From JBEKYH01 sp049511115 (GTDB lineage Bacteria > Planctomycetota > Phycisphaerae > Tepidisphaerales > Tepidisphaeraceae): a stretch of DNA of 9,764 nt. Positions 5,529-9,764 of this stretch are shown here, in pieces; the stretch's first letter is position 1; every line of letters starts with the position of its first letter. The stretch spans positions 1-9,764 of the forward strand of contig JBEKYH010000161.1 of assembly GCA_049511115.1 (NCBI GenBank), in the 5' to 3' direction. Made by a program: the position numbers and the translations under genes. Under the pieces are notes generated by a model. The model ran no database searches. It had not been told where the DNA came from and saw only the letters and a program-made list of their open reading frames with translations.

Positions 5529-5909
5529 TTATCTCTTTTTCGTATCGCGAAACAGGGGCGATTTAGCCAATGTGAACAGCACAACCTCTTCGCCGGTCAA
5601 TGTGCTGATGTCATGGTGCAGGCTCACGACCTTGATGCCGGTGATTCCCTCGACCATTTCCTCCATGGTCGGCCGAGCCGTCTCGATGAGATGACGGCGG
5701 ACTTCCTTAAGCAGGGATCGTCCTTTTTCCGCGGGGAGCATCTTGACCAGGTGCTGTTCCGCGGAGGTCAGCACGCCGGTAAGGCGGACAATCACCAGGT
5801 CGTCGATCAAATGGGCGCGCACGTCCTTGGGGCCGCGGCCCATGTATTCCTGTTCAAAGCGGCTCATCCCCTCGGAGATGGCGCTTTCAATTTCACCCTG
5901 GGTTTTCAT
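5529..5909 (-). CDS. DUF2294/MpsC-domain protein, second paralog
   Basis: A 126-residue soluble protein that keeps the family signature well: an N-terminal helix (AISEGMSRFEQEYMGRGP) with the GRGP turn, DDLVIVRLTGVLTSAEQHLV, a helix leading to MEEMVEGITGIKV, and a late HHDISTLTGEEVVLFTL strand. MpsC-type domains in some Gram-positives are tied to membrane potential; the role here is unknown. The frame opens at 5993, but a good extended -10 (TGGTATACT) ends only nine bases before ATG 5909, so the mRNA would be nearly leaderless and 5909 is the best start; no Shine-Dalgarno is visible. It is the only transcription unit beginning inside the window without an obvious RNA copy in front, apart perhaps from the DUF2294 series at 3329. 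Confidence 0.82.
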   Translation of the reverse strand: MKTQGEIESAISEGMSRFEQEYMGRGPKDVRAHLIDDLVIVRLTGVLTSAEQHLVKMLPAEKGRSLLKEVRRHLIETARPTMEEMVEGITGIKVVSLHHDISTLTGEEVVLFTLAKSPLFRDTKKR

Positions 5910-5918
5910 CACAGAGGC

Positions 5919-5927
5919 AGTATACCA
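5919..5927 (-). promoter_or_regulatory. Extended -10 promoter of the second DUF2294 gene
   Basis: Minus-strand TGGTATACT (TGn plus TATACT). Start of transcription would fall three to four bases before ATG 5909, giving a leaderless or nearly leaderless message. No convincing -35 is seen, which fits an extended -10 promoter. It diverges from the promoter of RNA copy 4, about 20 bases away. Confidence 0.45.
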
Positions 5928-5944
5928 AGAATTCCGGATTTTTA

Positions 5945-5972
5945 TTGCGTTATGCTTCAACAAGCCTATGAT
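5945..5972 (+). promoter_or_regulatory. Candidate promoter for RNA copy 4 and csrA
   Basis: TTGCGT (5945-5950), 16-nt spacer, TATGAT (5967-5972). It shares ATTGCnTTATGC and TATGAT with the promoter of RNA copy 2. A GAGCC/GGCTC hairpin (5985-6005) follows the expected start. Confidence 0.55.
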
Positions 5973-6040
5973 TAGGATGGAGAAGAGCCGCAAAAGCTCA
6001 GGCTCATTGGAGCAGGGAGAAGTTTTCGGACGAAAAGTTT

Positions 6041-6155
6041 TCGGATGACTTGATAAAGGGTATTCCGGTCTGTTGGGCCGGACGACCTGTTAATAAGTAA
6101 GCCGACGCAATTGAATCCCGATGACTCGGGGTTTGGCTGCGTCGGCTTTTTTTTT
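6041..6155 (+). ncRNA. Repeated structured RNA with terminator, copy 4
   Basis: Fourth copy. Order: TCGGATGACTT, GATAAAGGGT, a TCCGG/CCGGA hairpin (6064-6082), ACC (6085-6087), TGTTAATAAGTAA. Then GCCGACGCA (6101-6109) pairs with TGCGTCGGC (6138-6146), followed by nine T (6147-6155). Here the small closing stem is ACTT/AAGT and the inner stem GGT/ACC, compared with GGC/GCC in copies 1 and 2, which is compensatory change. Only TCGG of the 5' CGTCGG-like segment is kept. It lies 120 bases before the csrA start, so csrA expression would require read-through or a second promoter after it. Confidence 0.82.
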
Positions 6156-6260
6156 CCATAAGGTGAGCAACTGGTAAAGGATTACCCCTGGCCCGCAAGC
6201 GCTTTGCGTGGTCCATGCATCAGAGTGCAGGAAGCCGGAAACGCAATAATCGATCGGTGG

Positions 6261-6266
6261 ACAGGA
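6261..6266 (+). promoter_or_regulatory. csrA ribosome site doubling as a likely CsrA target
   Basis: ACAGGA overlaps the AGGAG Shine-Dalgarno of csrA, nine bases before its ATG, and resembles the core of CsrA target sites (ACA-GGA). Further GGA triplets lie at 6230, 6237 and 6259, and at 5979, 6009, 6016, 6028 and 6043 in the leader. Known CsrA proteins often repress their own translation this way; here it is inference. Confidence 0.45.
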
Positions 6267-6275
6267 GTGTGTGCC

Positions 6276-6506
6276 ATGTTGGTCCTCTCGAGGCGAAGCA
6301 ATGAGTCGATCGTAATTGGCGCGCCGGGCGGCGTTGACCGTTTGGCGAAATTGACGGTGATCGGCGTGCGCGGCGGAACCGTGAAACTCGCCATTGAAGT
6401 TGATGGCGACGTTGCGGTGCACCGGTTGGAGGTGTGGGAGCGAATCCGTGAGGGCCGCGAATTGCGGCGGTTAGCGCGGGGCCAAATGACCAACGCGGCC
6501 TCGTAA
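6276..6506 (+). CDS. csrA: CsrA-type post-transcriptional regulator
   Basis: A 76-residue RNA-binding regulator. MLVLSRRSNESIVIG at the N-terminus and VHRLEVWERI near residue 50 are the two RNA-binding edges of the family: Leu4 and the Arg of VHR correspond to the key Leu4 and Arg44 of Escherichia coli CsrA. Family members form dimers that bind GGA motifs near ribosome sites and change translation or stability. Compared with the 61-residue E. coli protein, the first loop is longer (APGGVDRLAK) and a basic C-terminal tail (REGRELRRLARGQ) is added, as in CsrA of several environmental phyla. ATG 6276 is fixed by AGGAG eight bases upstream and by homology; the longer frame from 6204 lacks support. 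It is followed after 20 bases by the lipoprotein gene. Confidence 0.93.
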   Translation: MLVLSRRSNESIVIGAPGGVDRLAKLTVIGVRGGTVKLAIEVDGDVAVHRLEVWERIREGRELRRLARGQMTNAAS

Positions 6507-6526
6507 TGCATTTGGAGGAAATTGAA

Positions 6527-7102
6527 ATGAGATTTAAGAAGTCAGTTCTTTCAGCATCGGCAAGCATGTCCACTTTCGGCGCGCTGGGATGGGCACTATT
6601 CCTGGGTGGATGCTCGCGGCAAGATGAAGTCGTCGAACAGCCGCCCCAGTCGCAGCAGCAGCAAGCTCAGGCAACCGTGGACGCACAAGCCGCGGATGCG
6701 CCGCAATATGCCGTTGTGCAGCAGGCCCCGCCGCCCCTCATCGTCGAAGTCCAGCCGCCCGCACCATCGCCCGACGACGTGTGGATTGCCGGCGCATGGA
6801 ACTGGGACAACCAGAAATACACCTGGCAAGCCGGTCGATATAGCCGTCCGCCGCAGCCCGGCGCCGTTTGGGTAGCGGCGCGCTACGACAGCGATTCCCA
6901 CGGTAACCGCTATACGCCGGGCCAATGGAGCAAGCAAAGCCCCGACCGAAGTGCTCCTAAGGCCCCAGATAACGTTCCCGGCCGGCAGGATAAAGCCCCA
7001 GACAGACCGCAAGAAAGAGCTCCCGATAAGGCTCCAGACAAGCCTGCGGACAAAGGTCCAGACAACGGCCCGGACCAGGGACCCGGCCGCGATGGGCATT
7101 AA
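6527..7102 (+). CDS. YXWGXW-repeat lipoprotein with Pro-Asp-Lys tail
   Basis: A 191-residue predicted lipoprotein. The signal peptide starts MRFKKSVLSASASM and ends in FLGGC (cysteine at 29). A Gln/Ala-rich spacer and a Pro/Val segment (PPPLIVEVQPPAPSPDD) lead into aromatic repeats of the YXWGXW type: VWIAGAWNWDNQKYTWQAGR, then VWVAARYDSDSHGNRYTPGQ before a Trp. The last 45 residues are a low-complexity run of APDK, KPADK, GPDN and GPDQ units that is probably disordered and highly charged. GGAGG eight bases before ATG 6527 fixes the start; an upstream ATG at 6506 overlaps the csrA stop and lacks support. The same family occurs at 2533-2904. It probably shares a transcript with csrA and the kinase. 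Confidence 0.88.
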   Translation: MRFKKSVLSASASMSTFGALGWALFLGGCSRQDEVVEQPPQSQQQQAQATVDAQAADAPQYAVVQQAPPPLIVEVQPPAPSPDDVWIAGAWNWDNQKYTWQAGRYSRPPQPGAVWVAARYDSDSHGNRYTPGQWSKQSPDRSAPKAPDNVPGRQDKAPDRPQERAPDKAPDKPADKGPDNGPDQGPGRDGH

Positions 7103-7167
7103 CTCCGGGCGCCTTCGCCGTCAGAGGGCTTGTGATCGTTGGAAACGCAGTCGCGGAATGGGTTGAA

Positions 7168-8481
7168 ATGACGGAGCTTATGGAAAAATCCCAGGATCAA
7201 TTACTCTCAGAGCTTCGCGCGGAGCTTTTGACTTCACAGGCGGCGCTGCAAAAAGCGCTGGCGGTGAACCAGGGCGCTCTGGAAGCCGGGCTAACCGAGC
7301 GGACCCGGCGCGCCGAATCCGAACGCGTGGGAAAGATCAAGGACGAATTCCTTGCCAATCTTTCGCATGAGATTCGCACGCCCCTCAATGCCATCCTGGG
7401 CTGGGCGCAACTTCTAATTCCCGGAAAATCGACCGACTCGGAATTGGCCGAGGGCCTGGAAATCATCACGCGCAACGCCCGCAACCAGGCGCGGCTCATT
7501 GACGATCTTTTGGATATGAGCCGGATCATCTCCGGCAAGATGCGCCTGGAGGTTCAGCGGGTGGATTTGCCGGCGGTAATCGATGCCGCCATTGAGTCAG
7601 TGAAACCCGCGGCTGATGCCAAATGCATCAAACTGCAAAAGATCATTGACCCCATCGCCGGCCCGACAAGCGGCGACCCCAACCGCCTGCAGCAAGTGGT
7701 CTGGAACCTCTTGATAAACGCCATCAAGTTCACGCCCAAGGAGGGAAAGGTCCAGGTCGTGGTGGAAAGAGTGGACTCCCACATTGAGGTGTCCGTGAGC
7801 GACACCGGCAAAGGAATAGCCGCCGAGTTTCTCCCCCACGTCTTTGAGCGTTTCAGCCAGGCCGACAATTCGGCGCGAAGGGGCAACGGCGGGCTGGGGC
7901 TGGGACTTGCGATCGTGAAAAGCCTGGCCGAATTGCACGGCGGCTCCGTGCGCGCCAAGAGCGGCGGCGAGGGTAAAGGCGCAACGTTCATCGTGTCATT
8001 GCCGATCTCGGTGGTCCACTCGCTCGACAGTGCCGAAAATCTGCAGCACATCATGGTGAGCCCAGAAGATGCCCTCCTCCACAGCGCAGACCTGAAGGGG
8101 ATCAAGGTCATGGTAGTGGACGACGACGCCGACGCCATCGGCCTGGTCAAGCGGATCATGGAGGAGTGCGGCGCCGTGGTAACGACCTGCGCATCGGGCA
8201 AGGAATGCATGGAGTGTCTTCCGCGGGGACGGCCCGACGTCGTCATCATGGACATCGGAATGCCCGAGATGGACGGCTATATGCTCATCGCAAAGCTGCG
8301 CGGGCTCGGTCGCGAGCAAGGCGGTCAAACGCCGGCCATAGCCCTCACCGCCTTCGCTCGAAGCGAGGACCGGCGGCAGGCGATGCTGGCGGGCTTCGAT
8401 GTTCATATTGCCAAACCGGTTGAGCCGGGTGAATTGGTGGCCGTCGTCAGCCGGTTAGCACGGCGGACCATTGCGGCTTGA
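7168..8481 (+). CDS. Soluble hybrid histidine kinase with receiver domain
   Basis: A 437-residue hybrid two-component protein with no membrane segment or recognisable sensor domain. Residues 1-55 are a predicted coiled coil (LLSELRAELLTSQAALQKAL). Next come the HisKA H-box FLANLSHEIRTPLNAILGW (phospho-acceptor His67, codon 7366), the N-box VWNLLINAIKFTP, the G1 box DTGKGIAAEF, an F-box (FERFSQAD) and the G2 box GLGLGLAIVK. The C-terminal receiver has the acidic DDD cluster (VMVVDDD), phospho-acceptor Asp362 (VIMDIGMPEMDGY), the conserved Thr of ALTAF and Lys of AKPVEP. Such proteins receive signals through partner proteins and relay phosphate to another component; no DNA-binding output is present. 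The start is uncertain: GTG 7132 and ATG 7180 are also possible. It lies 65 bases after the lipoprotein gene. Confidence 0.93.
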   Translation: MTELMEKSQDQLLSELRAELLTSQAALQKALAVNQGALEAGLTERTRRAESERVGKIKDEFLANLSHEIRTPLNAILGWAQLLIPGKSTDSELAEGLEIITRNARNQARLIDDLLDMSRIISGKMRLEVQRVDLPAVIDAAIESVKPAADAKCIKLQKIIDPIAGPTSGDPNRLQQVVWNLLINAIKFTPKEGKVQVVVERVDSHIEVSVSDTGKGIAAEFLPHVFERFSQADNSARRGNGGLGLGLAIVKSLAELHGGSVRAKSGGEGKGATFIVSLPISVVHSLDSAENLQHIMVSPEDALLHSADLKGIKVMVVDDDADAIGLVKRIMEECGAVVTTCASGKECMECLPRGRPDVVIMDIGMPEMDGYMLIAKLRGLGREQGGQTPAIALTAFARSEDRRQAMLAGFDVHIAKPVEPGELVAVVSRLARRTIAA

Positions 8482-8499
8482 ATAATATATGGATTTTTC

Positions 8500-8527
8500 T
8501 TGCATTGTTGATTCTTTCCCGTACAAT
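8500..8527 (+). promoter_or_regulatory. Candidate promoter for RNA copy 5
   Basis: TTGCAT (8500-8505), 16-nt spacer, TACAAT (8522-8527, five of six matches to the -10 consensus), starting 19 bases after the kinase stop. The layout equals that before the other RNA copies. Confidence 0.5.
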
Positions 8528-8538
8528 CCTACAGTCGT

Positions 8539-8563
8539 GGGGCAGTCTGATAAAAACTGCTCC
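8539..8563 (+). promoter_or_regulatory. Hairpin at the start of the RNA copy 5 transcript
   Basis: GGGGCAGT (8539-8546) pairs with ACTGCTCC (8556-8563) around CTGATAAAA. No T run follows, so it is not an intrinsic terminator. It lies just after the predicted transcription start and may protect the RNA 5' end. Copies 1 and 4 also have a hairpin at this place. Confidence 0.4.
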
Positions 8564-8574
8564 ATACACAAAAT

Positions 8575-8689
8575 CATCGGATGACTAAATAAAGGGTAGT
8601 CCGGTCTCTCGGCCGGAAGACCCGTTAATGAGTAAGCCGACGCAATTGATTCCCAATTTCTCGGGATTCGCGTGCGTCGGCTTTTTTTT
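8575..8689 (+). ncRNA. Repeated structured RNA with terminator, copy 5
   Basis: Fifth copy. Order: CATCGG (8575-8580), ATGACTA, AATAAAGGGT, a TCCGG/CCGGA hairpin, ACC, CGTTAATGAGTAA. Then GCCGACGCA (8636-8644) pairs with TGCGTCGGC (8673-8681) and eight T follow (8682-8689). CATCGG could pair with CCGACG of the terminator at five of six positions. It ends 25 bases before the start codon of the DUF3494/PEP-CTERM gene and only about 13 before its ribosome site, the tightest link between a copy and a gene in this window. Confidence 0.85.
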
Positions 8690-8714
8690 GTCTTCGGGGG
8701 GCGGAGTGCTGAAA

Positions 8715-9509
8715 ATGAATCGGAAATGTCTGACTCTCGCGGCGATTACGCTACTCTGTGGCTTCATTCCGCAAACAAAGGCCGGCCTCTCGCTGGGCTC
8801 GGCCGGCAACTTTGCCGTGCTGGCCGGATCGACCGTGACCAGCACCGGGCTCACCGTCATCAATGGCGGAGACGTCGGCGTGGCGCCGGGCACCGCCATC
8901 ACCGGCTTTGGCCCTGGGGTATTGCTGGCGCCCTACGCGTTTCATTCGGGAGACGCGGTCGCGCTGGCGGCACAGGGTGACCTCACCACGGCCTACAACG
9001 ACGCGGCGGCGTTGCCGGTCACGCAAACATTGACCGGCCAGGACCTCGGCGGGCAAACCCTCATGCCGGGCGTCTATTTCTTCTCGTCATCGGCGCAACT
9101 GACGGGAACGCTTACTCTTAACGACAACAACGAGCCCAACGCGCAATTCGTCTTCCAGATCGGCAGCACCCTTACGACGGCCAGCAATTCGGCGGTGGTG
9201 ACAATCGAAGGCGGATCGAATCCTGGCTCCAATGTCTTCTGGCAGGTGGGCACTTCCGCCACAATCGGCTCAGGGACAGCTTTTGAGGGATCGATCCTCG
9301 CCAATGCCAGCATCACCATGGACACCGGCGCATCCATCCTGGGCGGAAGCGCCCTGGCGAGCGTGGGCGCGGTGACCCTCCAAGGCAACACTATCGACGC
9401 AAGCAGCAGCTCCAGTTCGGTGCCGGAGCCGGCGACGATTGCGATTGTCCTCGGCGGCGCCCTGCTGGGGCTTCGCCGGCCGCGGGGAGCCAAGCCACGT
9501 TCGCGGTAA
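8715..9509 (+). CDS. Ice-binding-like (DUF3494) protein with PEP-CTERM tail
   Basis: A 264-residue secreted protein. Residues 1-23 are a signal peptide (MNRKCLTLAAITLLCGFIPQ, cleavage near TKA-GLS). Residues about 25-228 match the DUF3494 ice-binding-like beta-solenoid: LGSAGNFAVLAGSTVTSTG, GDVGVAPGTAITGF, LTTAYNDAA, LMPGVYFF, NAQFVFQIGSTLTT and GTAFEGSILANASITMDTGA are all characteristic. Residues 236-264 are a PEP-CTERM signal: VPEP, a hydrophobic stretch (IAIVLGGALLGL) and a basic end (RRPRGAKPRSR), recognised by exosortase-type systems for surface sorting. The family includes ice-binding proteins, but many members are adhesins of unknown ligand. ATG 8715 has GGAG eight bases upstream; the frame opens earlier at 8628 but inside RNA copy 5's terminator. 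Confidence 0.92.
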   Translation: MNRKCLTLAAITLLCGFIPQTKAGLSLGSAGNFAVLAGSTVTSTGLTVINGGDVGVAPGTAITGFGPGVLLAPYAFHSGDAVALAAQGDLTTAYNDAAALPVTQTLTGQDLGGQTLMPGVYFFSSSAQLTGTLTLNDNNEPNAQFVFQIGSTLTTASNSAVVTIEGGSNPGSNVFWQVGTSATIGSGTAFEGSILANASITMDTGASILGGSALASVGAVTLQGNTIDASSSSSSVPEPATIAIVLGGALLGLRRPRGAKPRSR

Positions 9510-9638
9510 AGTCTCGCATTTGGCTCGAATATGCCCTGCAATAAATTCTCCTGTTTTGAATTTCAACCTGACGGGCGAGTGAGATTCCGCGACCTGGAAC
9601 ATCGGCGTGCGGCGAACGCCCGGAGGGGGGGTTTGAAA

Positions 9639-9764
9639 GTGCATCAACTGACTAAGGCAAACACGCCAGACGATGAGCGGGCTCAGGACGCGCCATTTGT
9701 TTTGCAGATCGGCAATGCCTTTACCGCAAACACCGCCTCGTCGGTGGCAACAATTAACGGCGGC
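9639..9764 (+). CDS. Partial DUF3494-like reading frame, runs off right edge
   Basis: The frame is open from just after the TAA of the preceding gene to the window end, in that gene's own frame. Its last 25 residues (APFVLQIGNAFTANTASSVA then TINGG) match residues 143-167 of the DUF3494 protein next door at 13 of 25 positions. I place the start at GTG 9639, which has GGAGGGGGGG about seven bases upstream. ATG 9531 and GTG 9579 in the same frame are alternatives that add sequence unlike the family. With any of these starts the first 100 or more residues of a normal DUF3494 domain and the signal peptide are missing, so this is either a gene fragment left by duplication or a shortened member. 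The true end is not visible. Confidence 0.5.
   Translation, partial: MHQLTKANTPDDERAQDAPFVLQIGNAFTANTASSVATINGG

Noticed and set aside
176..8689. Repeats as integron attC sites or a MITE/REP family
   Set aside because: The copies are spaced between single-direction units and vaguely recall attC hairpins, but they end in U runs, lack paired RYYYAAC/GTTRRRY core sites, and show no target duplications or integrase. Compensatory base changes fit RNA better than a mobile DNA repeat.
8575..8689. Known riboswitch such as c-di-GMP-I, fluoride or glutamine
   Set aside because: The AAGGGCA segment recalls c-di-GMP-I (AGGGCAAACC), but the rest of that aptamer (GGGACGCAAAGCC and the second stem) is absent. 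Fluoride and glutamine class motifs are also missing.
8628..8714. N-terminal extension of the DUF3494 protein from ATG 8628
   Set aside because: It would translate the terminator of RNA copy 5 and place the signal peptide internally. ATG 8715 has a ribosome site and begins a proper signal peptide.

Overview
The window looks like chromosomal DNA of a GC-rich (roughly 60% by eye) diderm bacterium. Several predicted lipoproteins, an OmpA-type peptidoglycan-binding domain, a PEP-CTERM sorting tail and a CsrA with a long first loop point to the Planctomycetota/Verrucomicrobiota group or a similar environmental lineage. That placement is inference. There are no tRNA, rRNA, IS or CRISPR features. 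Most genes encode small envelope or stress proteins of poorly characterised families.

Layout. From 433 to 4439 everything is on the minus strand. In transcription order it holds: a collagen-like/OmpA lipoprotein (4439-3480) with its own terminator; a tight series of a DUF2294 protein, a YXWGXW-repeat lipoprotein, a His/Asp-rich lipoprotein, a DUF3309 peptide, a one-TM protein and a stress protein; then a HicA-like/eRF1-like protein (1128-433). From 4720 to 5909, also minus, lie two small unknown proteins and a second DUF2294 protein. From 5945 rightwards the plus strand holds csrA, a YXWGXW lipoprotein with a Pro-Asp-Lys tail, a soluble hybrid histidine kinase, a PEP-CTERM ice-binding-like (DUF3494) protein, and the start of a second, N-terminally shortened DUF3494 reading frame that runs off the edge.

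The most interesting content is between the genes. Five copies of one roughly 105-115 nt structured element lie at 176-279(-), 4551-4659(-), 5305-5417(-), 6041-6155(+) and 8575-8689(+). Each has a short conserved domain (ACT..., AAGGGY, a variable hairpin, RCC, GTT, AGTAA) followed by a CCGACG/CGTCGG intrinsic terminator, with compensatory changes in both stems. A 5' segment resembling CGTCGG could pair with the terminator's 5' arm, giving two exclusive folds. A plausible TTG-N16/17-TAnnAT promoter precedes every copy, and four copies sit directly upstream of a transcription unit in the same direction: the collagen/OmpA gene, the 5242/4911 pair, csrA and the ice-binding gene. The target of the leftmost copy would lie at or beyond the left edge. 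I do not recognise the element as a known riboswitch class. It is either a reused terminator-attenuator (riboswitch-like) leader or a family of sibling small RNAs.

A working picture, by inference, is a stress and cell-surface regulon with two post-transcriptional layers: the repeated RNA at operon heads, and CsrA, whose own leader is rich in GGA motifs.
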